This document shows, one piece after another, positions 26,019 through 33,742 of a DNA stretch of 55,018 bases. This DNA is from Magnetococcales bacterium. Its GTDB lineage: Bacteria > Pseudomonadota > Magnetococcia > Magnetococcales > JADGAQ01. Each line of letters starts with the position of its first letter. The stretch's first letter is position 1. Both the position numbers and the translations under genes were made by a program. The notes below the pieces were generated by a model. It had not been told where the DNA came from and did not search any database. It saw only the letters and a program-made list of their open reading frames with translations. The stretch covers positions 1 to 55,018 of the forward strand of contig JADGAQ010000007.1 of assembly GCA_015231925.1 (NCBI GenBank), in the 5' to 3' direction.

Positions 26019-27831
26019 GACGGGTCAACTGTTCCAGGGAGAGGGTCAGAAGGAGGAGTTGAAACACCTGTTCCGCCAGTCGATGGTGGCCCTGTTGAAA
26101 AGCCCTTGTCAATGCCGTGACTGCGCCGGCCTCGATTTGAGCCCCGCTCACCTGTTGCAGGCGGGGACCGAGATCCTGCAGGAACGGTGTCAGGGGACCG
26201 GTCAACCATGTGTTCAAGGGGGGATTGAAGCCGCGTTTGGGGGCGGTGAAGAGCCGCTCCTCCTGACAGGGGGGACAGCAGGGTCTCAAAGCCAGTTTGG
26301 CGGGTCGGGTGAAGCGTTCGGGGTGAGGCAGCGCCCAGACCTCTTCCACCAGCTTGTGGTCCAGCAGGGGCACCCGCAGCTCCAGGCCGTGGGCCATGGT
26401 GCAGAGATCGGCCTTGCGCAGGATGTAGTCGGGCAGATAGTTGTGAAAATCGATCCAGGAGAGGCGCTCCAGGGGGGAGACATTCGGGGCGGAAGGGGGC
26501 GTTTTCCAGTAGGGTTTGGGGTTGACGGGAAAATCGGGCTGCAGAAAGCGCCGCATGGCGGGGAACAGCCCCGAAAAGCGCAACATGTAGGACTCCTCCC
26601 AGGAGAGGGCGAGGGCGTCGTTGATCTTGGCCAGGCGGCCCGGCGGGGCGTGGGGGGTGAAGGTGGGCCAGATTCCCGGCAAACGGGGCTGCCAGCGGGT
26701 GGCGAGGTGTTTGGCGTAGCGTTTGTAGCCGCCGAAGAGTTCGTCCCCCCCGTCGCCGCCCAGCACCACCACGGCGGATTTGCGGGTTTCACGGGCCAGA
26801 TACCAGGTGGGAATGGCGCTCGGGTCGGCGAAGGGCTCGTCCAGATCGGCCACGATGCGGGGAAAATCCTCGGCCAACTCTTCCCGGATCTGCAAAATGG
26901 TATGGGGAAACCCAAGGCGTGCGGCGAGACGGGCGGCGGTGGGCGACTCGTCGAAAGGGGTGCCGGGAAAGCCCATGGTGAAGGCCTGCATGCGGGGGCG
27001 CACCGCTTCGGGCAGGGAGGCGGCCACGGTGGCGGAATCGATGCCGCCACTGAGAAAGAGCCCCAGAGGCCGGTCCGACGGGGTGCGCAGCTGCACCGCC
27101 TCCCGCACCCGTTCCGCCAGATTGCCGGGGTGACGGGTGGCAGCCAGTTGCCAGTAGGGTCGGATCTCCATTTGATGATCCCGCAGGTCGATCCGGGCGA
27201 GATAACCGGGGGGCAGGCGCCGGATGGCCGGATAGACGGAGCGGGATCCCGGTATATAGCGGTGGGCCAGATAGGCGTCCAGGGCTTCCGGGTCGAAGCG
27301 GCGTTCCTCCTCGGGCAGAAAAGGCACCAGGGCACGCACCACGGAGGCGAAGGCCACGCCGTGACGGTTGCGGGTGTAGACCAGGGGCTTGATGCCCAGC
27401 CGGTCACGCGCCAGCAGCAGCCGGTTTTGGCGGAAGTCGAGGATGGCCAGGGCGAACATGCCGCGAAGACGCTCCAGGAAGCCCAGATCCCAGGCCAGAT
27501 AAGCCTTGAGGATGAACTCCGTGTCGCCGCTGGTTTGAAAGGCGAAGCCCTGACTTTCCAGTTGCGCCCGATCCGTCTCCCAGCCGTAGACCTCGCCGTT
27601 GTAGCAGATCCACACCTGTCCATCGGGACTGGACATGGGTTGGTGGGCCGCCTCCCGCAGATCCCGCACGCTCAGGCGGGTGTGCAGCAGGGCGGTGCGC
27701 ACGGCGTGGTCCGGTTCCCAGGTTTGACAACGGGCCACATCCGGACCACGGGGTCGCAACGGCTCCAGCATGGCCTGCAGCAGACCCGGCGCCACCGGAC
27801 GGTGGGAGAGTAGTCCCGCGATACCGCACAT
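25996..27831 (-). CDS. asnB: AsnB-type glutamine-dependent amidotransferase (asparagine synthetase family)
   Basis: A 611-residue two-domain enzyme. Cys2 (MCGIAGLL) is the glutaminase nucleophile of the N-terminal Ntn domain, with RLSVRDL and YNGEVYG as substrate-binding segments. SGGIDS at 261-266 is the ATP pyrophosphatase loop, and GGDGGDELFGGYKRY confirms the synthetase domain. The family makes asparagine from aspartate, or, inside polysaccharide clusters, amidates uronic acid sugars or other carboxylates. Here it is surrounded by glycosyltransferases and abuts the next gene, so sugar or surface-polymer amidation is at least as likely as bulk asparagine synthesis. The symbol is given at family level only. 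Confidence 0.82.
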   Translation of the reverse strand: MCGIAGLLSHRPVAPGLLQAMLEPLRPRGPDVARCQTWEPDHAVRTALLHTRLSVRDLREAAHQPMSSPDGQVWICYNGEVYGWETDRAQLESQGFAFQTSGDTEFILKAYLAWDLGFLERLRGMFALAILDFRQNRLLLARDRLGIKPLVYTRNRHGVAFASVVRALVPFLPEEERRFDPEALDAYLAHRYIPGSRSVYPAIRRLPPGYLARIDLRDHQMEIRPYWQLAATRHPGNLAERVREAVQLRTPSDRPLGLFLSGGIDSATVAASLPEAVRPRMQAFTMGFPGTPFDESPTAARLAARLGFPHTILQIREELAEDFPRIVADLDEPFADPSAIPTWYLARETRKSAVVVLGGDGGDELFGGYKRYAKHLATRWQPRLPGIWPTFTPHAPPGRLAKINDALALSWEESYMLRFSGLFPAMRRFLQPDFPVNPKPYWKTPPSAPNVSPLERLSWIDFHNYLPDYILRKADLCTMAHGLELRVPLLDHKLVEEVWALPHPERFTRPAKLALRPCCPPCQEERLFTAPKRGFNPPLNTWLTGPLTPFLQDLGPRLQQVSGAQIEAGAVTALTRAFQQGHHRLAEQVFQLLLLTLSLEQLTRHGAHRLH

Positions 27832-28980
27832 TCAGCGACTCCCCGTCGCTGGGACGATGAGGCGATGAAACAGGGCCTCCATGCGGTCGAGCATCCGTTC
27901 CAGCCCGCAATGTTCGCGGGCATGATGCAGAGCCCCCTCCCCGAGTTGCTGCCGCTGCTCGGGATGTTCCAGAAGACGGCGAATGGCCGAAGCCAGGGCG
28001 TCGCTCTGTTTCGGCGGCACCAGCAGGCCGGTCTGCTCGGCAATGACCAATTCCCCGATGCTGCCGATGGGGGTGGAGATCACCGGCAGACCCGTGGCCA
28101 TGGCCTGCATCAGGGCCTGGGGCACCCCCTCTTCGGCGTAGGAGGGCAGCACGAAGAGATCCATGGCCTGCAGCCAGAGGGGCACATCCTCTCGGTTTCC
28201 GGGCATGATCAGCCGCTCCGTGAGGCCCAGTTCAGCGGCCAGTCGTTGCAGATTGGCCCGTTGCGGGCCATCCCCCACCACCAGCAGGTGGCGGGATGGC
28301 TCTTCCCGGATCAATTCCGCCATGGCCTGGAAGAGGTAGACGTGACCTTTCCAGTTGCGCAGCGTGGCCACGATGCCCACGATCGGTGCGGTCTCCGGCA
28401 GACCGAGGGCGTGCCGCGCCGCCGATTTGTCGCCGGGATGGAACCGTTCCAGGTCGATGCCGGTGGGGATCGAGGTCATGTGGTCCGGGGCAACGCCGTT
28501 TTCGCTGTGCAGCCGGCTTTTCAGCGCCTCTCCGGTGGTGACCAGATGGTCGCAGCCTTTGCTGTAGAGCCAGCGGGTCAGGGGATCCTGACCCACGGTG
28601 GTGGAGACGTGGCGCAGGCGCAGCAGCGGAGGTCGCGGGGCAAGGGTGCGCACCGCCACCGCCGCCAGCCAACTGTCCACCGAGCTGTGGGAGACCACAA
28701 TATGGGGGGCGAAGCGGAGAAGTTGCTTGCGCATTGCCCACAGAGCCGACAGACTCTTCTTACCCAAGGGGGTTGCCTGGGCGGGCACGCCATATTGGGG
28801 GGCGTTGCGCAGGATATGGGCTTCTTCGGGGGCCAGCAGCAGCAGTTCGTGGCCGCGCCCGATCAGGCCTCGCGCTTCGGTGAGGGTGCGGATCTCCTGT
28901 CCGCCCCAGCCGCAGGAGGCCTCCACATGCAGAATGCGCCAGGGTGGTGAAACGGCGCTGGGGTTCGATCCGGCTTCCAT
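27832..28980 (-). CDS. GT4-family glycosyltransferase (first gene of the minus operon)
   Basis: A 382-residue GT-B protein. SCGWGGQEIRTLTEARGL is the glycine-rich acceptor loop, VGIVATLRNWKGHVYLFQAM opens the donor domain, and EEGVPQALMQAMATGLPVI is a variant E-x7-E motif (second Glu replaced by Gln). Similar enzymes are common in core and O-antigen clusters. As the first gene, it should carry the operon promoter in the roughly 60 bases between 28981 and 29040, shared with the divergent WaaG-like gene; I could not pick a convincing promoter there. Its stop directly abuts the asnB-like start. Confidence 0.8.
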   Translation of the reverse strand: MEAGSNPSAVSPPWRILHVEASCGWGGQEIRTLTEARGLIGRGHELLLLAPEEAHILRNAPQYGVPAQATPLGKKSLSALWAMRKQLLRFAPHIVVSHSSVDSWLAAVAVRTLAPRPPLLRLRHVSTTVGQDPLTRWLYSKGCDHLVTTGEALKSRLHSENGVAPDHMTSIPTGIDLERFHPGDKSAARHALGLPETAPIVGIVATLRNWKGHVYLFQAMAELIREEPSRHLLVVGDGPQRANLQRLAAELGLTERLIMPGNREDVPLWLQAMDLFVLPSYAEEGVPQALMQAMATGLPVISTPIGSIGELVIAEQTGLLVPPKQSDALASAIRRLLEHPEQRQQLGEGALHHAREHCGLERMLDRMEALFHRLIVPATGSR

Positions 28981-29040
28981 GCTTCCCCGCTACGTGTTGG
29001 CAAGGTGATCCAGGCGGGTGATGATATCGCACTTTTTCCG

Positions 29041-30195
29041 ATGGACAAACCGCTGATGAGCGTCAACAAAAGCATCGTATTGGTCAGGCAGCGATTTTCC
29101 GCCTTCGGCGGGGCGGAGCGTTTTCTGGACCGGGCCCTGGAATCCCTGCGGCGACAGGGGGCGCAGGTCTCCATCGTGGCCCGTTCCTGGGACGGGGGCA
29201 GCGCCGCCGTGAACGGGGTGGTCTGCAACCCCTTCTTCCTGGGGCGGTTGTGGCGCGATGCGGGTTTCGCCTGGGGCGTCTGCCGTTTGCTTTCCAGTCG
29301 GGACGGGGTCTTGGTGCAGTCTCACGAAAGGCTGCCCTGCTGTGACATCTACCGGGCCGGGGATGGTGTTCACGCCGTCTGGCTGGAGCAGCGGGGGCGG
29401 GTGGTTTCGGGTTTGCGCCGGTTTCTCGACCGTTACAGTCCCTATCACGCCTACACCCGTTTCATGGAGGGGCGGCTTTACCGCAGTCCGCGCCTCAAGG
29501 CGGTGATCTGCAACTCCGCCATGGTCAAAGAGGAGATTCAGGAGAACTACGGGGTCGATGAATCGCTGTTGCACGTCATTTACAACGGCGTGGACAGTGA
29601 GGCCTTTCACCCCGACCTCAAAGTCAGACACCGGGAAGCCCTGCGTCGGGAGTGGAAGATTCCCGAGGAGGCGGTGCTGTTTCTCTTTCTGGGCTCGGGC
29701 TACCAGCGCAAAGGATTGGCCCAGGTTCTGACGGCCCTGGCCCGCCAGACCGACGAGGCCTGGTTGATGGTTGTCGGGCAGGAGAAGAGCCTGCGGCGTT
29801 ACAAAAGGATGGCCGCGCGCTTGGGCTTGAAGGACCGGGTGCGTTTCGCCGGCGCCCAGCCCGATGTGGGCCCCTTCTATGGTGCAGCGGACGCTTTTGT
29901 ACTGCCGTCGCTCTACGATCCATTCGCCAATGCGGTGCTGGAGGCCATGGCGTGTGGACTGCCGGTGATCACCTCCCGCAAATGCGGCGCGGTGGACCTG
30001 ATCGCCGACGGCGAGAACGGCTATCTGGTGGACGCCCTGGACGAAACCGCCCTGGCCCTGGCCATGACCCGTCTGCACGATGGGGCGTTGCGGGAGAAAA
30101 TGGGCCGAAAATCCCGCGAGACGGTGCTGCCCCTGAGCTTTGCCGCCATGGGGGAGAAGTTGCTGGCGCTGTATGAGGAGTTGCTTTCCAGGTAA
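29041..30195 (+). CDS. WaaG-like GT4 glycosyltransferase
   Basis: About 384 residues. Near the N-terminus, VRQRFSAFGGAERFLDRAL matches the WaaG/RfaG pattern, including the GG(A)ER loop. VHAVWLEQR and VICNSAMVKEEI are further WaaG-like features, and LPSLYDPFANAVLEAMACG holds the E/D-x7-E donor motif. WaaG adds the first outer-core glucose to heptose II, which fits a genome with WaaC and WaaF, though I give no symbol because paralogues share these marks. The start is uncertain: ATG 29041, ATG 29056 and GTG 29005 are in frame and none has a strong ribosome site. The gene is divergent from the minus-strand glycosyltransferase operon. Confidence 0.78.
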   Translation: MDKPLMSVNKSIVLVRQRFSAFGGAERFLDRALESLRRQGAQVSIVARSWDGGSAAVNGVVCNPFFLGRLWRDAGFAWGVCRLLSSRDGVLVQSHERLPCCDIYRAGDGVHAVWLEQRGRVVSGLRRFLDRYSPYHAYTRFMEGRLYRSPRLKAVICNSAMVKEEIQENYGVDESLLHVIYNGVDSEAFHPDLKVRHREALRREWKIPEEAVLFLFLGSGYQRKGLAQVLTALARQTDEAWLMVVGQEKSLRRYKRMAARLGLKDRVRFAGAQPDVGPFYGAADAFVLPSLYDPFANAVLEAMACGLPVITSRKCGAVDLIADGENGYLVDALDETALALAMTRLHDGALREKMGRKSRETVLPLSFAAMGEKLLALYEELLSR

Positions 30196-30351
30196 AGCAG
30201 ATGAGAGATGAATCAGCTTCCTTTCAATATTTATCCTTTAAAATATCAAAAAAAGAAAATGTTCTATCTTTTGACTTTTGCTTTGTTTACAATTCTTCTG
30301 TTAACGTACATCGCCAAAAGTTTTTAAGCTTGCTGGATAGCAGTCCATCAC
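30196..30351. other. AT-rich gap at the left edge of the accessory island
   Basis: About 155 bases, far richer in A and T than the preceding genes, with runs such as CAAAAAAAG. It separates the WaaG-like gene from hicB. I see no convincing gene; a plus-strand reading from 30201 has no family features and continues antisense through hicB. A short ATATTT/AAATAT inverted repeat at 30227-30246 is too weak to call a terminator. The change in composition marks where the accessory region begins. Confidence 0.5.
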
Positions 30352-30774
30352 TCAGGCGGCCTCCACGCTCACGACCACCCGTCGTCCCATGGCGGCCAGC
30401 GCCATTTCAATCTGGTCGAGGCGGGAGGCGTGGCGCAGGTCCAGCAGTCGATCCACCTGGGGCAGGTGCCAGTGCAGTCGTTTGGCCAGTTCCGTCCTGT
30501 GTACCCCATCCTCCTGCATGGCTTGATGAAGGGCCAGTTTGGCGCAGATCAGGGCGTCGGGGCAGACCGTGGGGCGGCCATTGGCGGGTGAGGGCAAAGG
30601 GATCGCTCTCCGGGTGTCGATATACATCTCCAGGGCGGTTTCCAGGGCATCCTTGGCTCGCATGAGGGATTCGTCCCGGTCTTCTCCCTGGGTGATGGCG
30701 GGAGGAAGGTCCGGGAAGGTGACGACAAACCCCCCTTCTTCGGCGGGAGTGAGTTCGATGGCGTAATCCCACAT
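30352..30774 (-). CDS. hicB: HicB-family antitoxin
   Basis: A 140-residue partner of the HicA toxin. The N-terminal 70 residues (YAIELTPAEEGGFVVTFPDL, then QGEDRDES) form the HicB partial RNase H-like fold. The C-terminal part (about 80-130: HRTELAKRLHWHLPQVDRLL) is a Cro/XRE-type helix-turn-helix, so this is the DNA-binding HicB version that represses its own operon. The start overlaps the hicA stop (ATGA) and the gene order hicA-hicB is standard. The pair is divergent from fitA and appears intact. Confidence 0.9.
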   Translation of the reverse strand: MWDYAIELTPAEEGGFVVTFPDLPPAITQGEDRDESLMRAKDALETALEMYIDTRRAIPLPSPANGRPTVCPDALICAKLALHQAMQEDGVHRTELAKRLHWHLPQVDRLLDLRHASRLDQIEMALAAMGRRVVVSVEAA

Positions 30775-30962
30775 CAGGCAGACTCCTGTTTCAGACCAAG
30801 CTGCTTTTTGATGGCCTCGACGGTACCCTTCTTCAATTCAGCGGAATGCATCGGCAATATCGACATCCGGCCATTCAGATAGACCCGGAGATGGCTTCCG
30901 CGTCCGGGTGCGAAGGTTGCCCCTTGCTGTGCCAGCCAGCGTTTGAATTCGTTGCTGTTCAT
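30774..30962 (-). CDS. hicA: HicA-family mRNA interferase toxin
   Basis: A 62-residue double-stranded RNA-binding-fold toxin that cleaves mRNA until bound by HicB. Residues 21-24 (RGSH) place the catalytic His24 in the usual position, and the C-terminal KKGTVEAIKKQLGL is typical. No ribosome binding site precedes the ATG, and a good promoter (30971-30999, minus) would start transcription only one or two bases before it, so the message may be leaderless. The order toxin then antitoxin, with ATGA overlap, is normal for HicAB. Confidence 0.9.
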   Translation of the reverse strand: MNSNEFKRWLAQQGATFAPGRGSHLRVYLNGRMSILPMHSAELKKGTVEAIKKQLGLKQESA

Positions 30963-30970
30963 GCTATGAA

Positions 30971-30999
30971 AATCTAACGGAATTATTGCTTGCGGTCAA
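30971..30999 (-). promoter_or_regulatory. Predicted sigma70-type hicAB promoter
   Basis: On the minus strand TTGACC (30999-30994) and TAGATT (30976-30971) are separated by exactly 17 bases. The predicted start falls almost on the hicA ATG. The palindrome CGGTTGACCG overlaps the -35 box and could be the HicB operator. Read by eye only. Confidence 0.5.
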
Positions 31000-31014
31000 C
31001 CGTTCTGTTATGTT
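30986..31014 (+). promoter_or_regulatory. Predicted sigma70-type promoter for the fitA-like gene
   Basis: TTGCTT and TATGTT are separated by 17 bases, ending about 80 bases before the fitA ATG. It overlaps the divergent hicAB promoter, including the CGGTTGACCG palindrome, so one repressor could affect both modules. The -35 match is moderate. Confidence 0.35.
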
Positions 31015-31093
31015 TTTCCCGGAGGGTATGGTTGGGGTGCGAAAGCCCTGCGGCAGAAGGCGTGATATTTTCGAGAACGTCGTGGAGACGGTC

Positions 31094-31351
31094 ATGGCAC
31101 AGCTTCGGATTCGAAATATGGATGAAGAAGTGGTTCGGAGGCTGGAACACGCAGCCTCCCTTCGGGGTATTCCCATGGAGAGACCTGTACGGGAAATCCT
31201 TGTCGCGAAGGAGTTCCCCTCCAAGGCCGAGCTGGTGGCACAAGCCAATGCCATCGCCGCCATGTCGCCCTGGTCGCCGAAGGGCTTGCCTACGTCGTCG
31301 GAGGTACTGATTCGCCAGGATCGGGACGGGTGTGACGATCCCTATCGTTGA
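31094..31351 (+). CDS. FitA/VapB-like ribbon-helix-helix antitoxin
   Basis: An 85-residue antitoxin. LRIRNMDEEVVRRLEHAASL is the Arc-type ribbon-helix-helix of FitA proteins, and GIPMERPVREIL the second helix. The C-terminal tail (residues 60-80, ending EVLIRQDRD) is the toxin-binding segment. The start at ATG 31094 is placed at the family N-terminus; earlier in-frame starts would add unrelated residues. The last 20 bases overlap the start of a PIN-domain toxin that is truncated, so this antitoxin may now be an orphan. Confidence 0.8.
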   Translation: MAQLRIRNMDEEVVRRLEHAASLRGIPMERPVREILVAKEFPSKAELVAQANAIAAMSPWSPKGLPTSSEVLIRQDRDGCDDPYR

Positions 31352-31529
31352 TACCAATGTGGTCAGCAAGTGGCATCTTGAAGAGGAAGAGCGGGAGGCT
31401 GCCATGCCCATTGCGGGCGGCGGTGAGGTGGTGTTGGCACTGGATTTGTTGGCGGCTGAGGTTGGCGATGTGTTAAAAATGTCGAGGAGGTATTGCTCCA
31501 AAACAGATGTTCAAGTCCGGGCAGCGTGA
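31332..31529 (+). pseudogene. Truncated PIN-domain (FitB/VapC) toxin remnant
   Basis: Only 65 codons from a GTG start. The N-terminus IPIVDTNVVSKWHLEEEE is the first strand and helix of a PIN RNase with its first catalytic Asp (D7), and LALDLLAAEVGDVL is the next conserved block. Full PIN toxins have about 130 residues and need further acidic residues near the C-terminus; here the frame stops after an unrelated tail. The sequence that follows leads straight into the AT-rich Zorya block, so the loss probably accompanied that insertion. I could not find the missing half in another frame. Confidence 0.7.
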
Positions 31530-31620
31530 TCAGGATCATCTCACGTTAGAAGTCGAAAGAAATGACTCACATTGAATGAGCTAGATTTCGGTTAATTCGT
31601 AGTTTGATGGCGAGGTATAC

Positions 31621-33033
31621 ATGAATCTCCTGGAACTCCCTAACGAAACATTAGTCTATATTTCTATTATTGTTAGCATGTTTGTCTTGTTTGTCTTTTT
31701 CTTTAACTCAAAAACGGCAGCGCGTGCCCCATCGATTCTAACAACAATGGGAATATTTTTTACCTTTCTTGGTATTGCCAAAGGGTTATTTTACTTTGAT
31801 GCAAAAAATATTCAAAGCAGTGTTCCTGCGCTACTGGATGGGTTGCGGACTGCATTTTGGGCATCCGTGTTTGGTGTTGGGTCTGCACTGTTGATTAAAA
31901 TGCGAGAGCTTATTTGGGGAATCCCAGTTCACAAAGGGGAGATTATCCGTTCCCAAGGAGCGACTATTGACGATCTGGCTGTCCATCTTATTGCTCTGCG
32001 TCAGGCACTAATTGGCACTGACGACTCAACTCTCATCACTCAACTCAAATTGGGGCGCCAGGAGAGCAACGATCGTCTTGATAGCGTAAAGCGCGTTATG
32101 GAAGAATTTACCCGCACTATGGCAGACAATAACTCCAAAGCCCTCATCGAGGCCTTGGAACAGGTCATGCGTGATTTCAATACCAAGATCAACGAGCAGT
32201 TTGGTGAGAATTTCAAGAAACTCAATTCGGCAGTAGGTGATATTTTGATTTGGCAAGAACGCTATCGTGCTCAAATGGGTGAGATGATCGTTCAGCAGGA
32301 ACGCAACACAAAATCGCTGGAGCAGGCCTCTCTGAAGTTTGAAAATTTGGTCAGCCATGCCGAGCAATATACCCGAACTGCGCAGGATTTGGCTAATCTC
32401 CTGCAAGCCATCGAAATCCAGCGGAAGTCGTTGGAGGAAGGTATGACCTCCTTGGGCCAGTTATTCATCACGGCCTCCAGGAGCTTGCCCGAGATCGAAA
32501 CTCGCATCGTCGATTTCGCTGCTCAGATAGCCCGATCAACCCAGAAGGCCAACGAAGATATGGCCATTGCCGCTCGTTCGAGCATGGAAAACATGCGGAC
32601 TTCTGTGGAGAAGGTGATCAATAGTTCTGCTGCCCAGTTGGAGAAGTTGGAAAAGGCACTCTTGGAGGTCGAGAACACTGTTCTCAAATGTGTTCATCAA
32701 GTAAAAGAGGGGTCCACCCAGGCCAACGAGATGATGGGGCGCAGTGTGCAGGAAAGCGCCCAAGCCATCAAGAAATCACTTGCAGAAGGTCAGGATGTGA
32801 TGTCTGAAGGAATACGTGCTACCAATGAGAAATTTAATAGTCAGGTCCAGGAGATGATCAATAAATCCGGGCAGCAGGTTGCTACCTTGGATTTGGCTTT
32901 AGAGAAGGAGTTGACGAAATCTCTGGAGTCGCTAGGTAAGCAACTTACTGCTCTTTCCCAGCAGTTTGTGAGAGACTATGAACCGCTAGTAGCAGCCTTG
33001 CGCGAAATCACAAACGCCGTGAGACAGAGTTAG
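31621..33033 (+). CDS. zorA: ZorA, MotA-like motor subunit of a Zorya anti-phage system
   Basis: A 470-residue inner-membrane protein. Three membrane segments lie at about residues 12-30, 40-58 and 75-95, with the MotA/ExbB-like text between them (ILTTMGIFFTFLGIAKGL, then FWASVFGVGSALLIK). From about 105 to the end it is a long helical tail, the ZorA feature thought to pass the phage signal into the cytoplasm. The length fits the shorter type II ZorA rather than the type I version. Codons are AT-rich compared with the neighbouring LPS genes, a sign of transfer. ZorB follows after seven bases. Confidence 0.87.
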   Translation: MNLLELPNETLVYISIIVSMFVLFVFFFNSKTAARAPSILTTMGIFFTFLGIAKGLFYFDAKNIQSSVPALLDGLRTAFWASVFGVGSALLIKMRELIWGIPVHKGEIIRSQGATIDDLAVHLIALRQALIGTDDSTLITQLKLGRQESNDRLDSVKRVMEEFTRTMADNNSKALIEALEQVMRDFNTKINEQFGENFKKLNSAVGDILIWQERYRAQMGEMIVQQERNTKSLEQASLKFENLVSHAEQYTRTAQDLANLLQAIEIQRKSLEEGMTSLGQLFITASRSLPEIETRIVDFAAQIARSTQKANEDMAIAARSSMENMRTSVEKVINSSAAQLEKLEKALLEVENTVLKCVHQVKEGSTQANEMMGRSVQESAQAIKKSLAEGQDVMSEGIRATNEKFNSQVQEMINKSGQQVATLDLALEKELTKSLESLGKQLTALSQQFVRDYEPLVAALREITNAVRQS

Positions 33034-33040
33034 CTTACCC

Positions 33041-33742
33041 ATGGACAAGCCCAATCTGACATCAGAGCAGGATGACCACTGGATACCGCTCAGCGACTTG
33101 ATGACGGGCCTAATGATGTTCTTTATGTTGCTTGCCGTGTCCTTCATGGTAAAAGTAGAGGCTGATTCAGACAAAATAAAACGAGTTGCTATTCTCTATG
33201 ATCAGCTTCGCTCGGACCTCTATAATGATCTGGATAGCGAATTCCGGAAGGATCTGGGGCGCTGGGGAGCCGAATTGGATGCGGATTTGACCGTTCGCTT
33301 CAAGGAGCCAGAGGTTTTGTTCGATATTGGTTCTGCGATACTCAAGCCCAGGTTTACGATTATTCTCAACGAGTTCTTCCCTCGTTATGTTTCTATCCTG
33401 TCCTCTGATAAGTATCGTAACTCAATTACCGAAATACGGGTGGAGGGGCATACGTCCAGTTCTTGGGGTCAGGATAGTGCAACGGATTATGCCTATTTTA
33501 AAAATATGGAGCTATCCCAATCCCGCACCAGATCGACTCTTCAGTATATTCTTCAGTTGCCGGACGCGCTAAAAGAGCAGGATTGGTTGCGCCGGCACTT
33601 GACAGCAAATGGGCTCTCCTCCTCGAAGTTGATTATCGGATCTGACGGCAAAGAGAATTCCCTCCGCTCCCAACGTGTTGAGTTCAAGATTCGTACTGAT
33701 GCCGATGCTCGTATCGCATCTATTTTGGAGGTGTCACGGTGA
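33041..33742 (+). CDS. zorB: ZorB, MotB/OmpA-like stator subunit of the Zorya system
   Basis: A 233-residue protein with one membrane helix just after WIPLSDLMTGLMMFF; Asp19 is the position of the proton-carrying aspartate of MotB-type stators. The C-terminal half is an OmpA-like peptidoglycan-binding domain (FDIGSAILKP near 95-105, EIRVEGHTSS near 135, LSQSRTRSTL near 160). With ZorA it would form a proton-driven complex anchored to the cell wall that senses phage attack on the envelope. Its stop overlaps the GTG start of the next gene (GTGA), so the three genes form one operon. Confidence 0.88.
   Translation: MDKPNLTSEQDDHWIPLSDLMTGLMMFFMLLAVSFMVKVEADSDKIKRVAILYDQLRSDLYNDLDSEFRKDLGRWGAELDADLTVRFKEPEVLFDIGSAILKPRFTIILNEFFPRYVSILSSDKYRNSITEIRVEGHTSSSWGQDSATDYAYFKNMELSQSRTRSTLQYILQLPDALKEQDWLRRHLTANGLSSSKLIIGSDGKENSLRSQRVEFKIRTDADARIASILEVSR

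Noticed and set aside
30201-30665. Plus-strand frame in the AT-rich gap and across hicB
   Set aside because: The first part is ordinary AT-rich intergenic sequence and the rest is antisense to a well-supported hicB.
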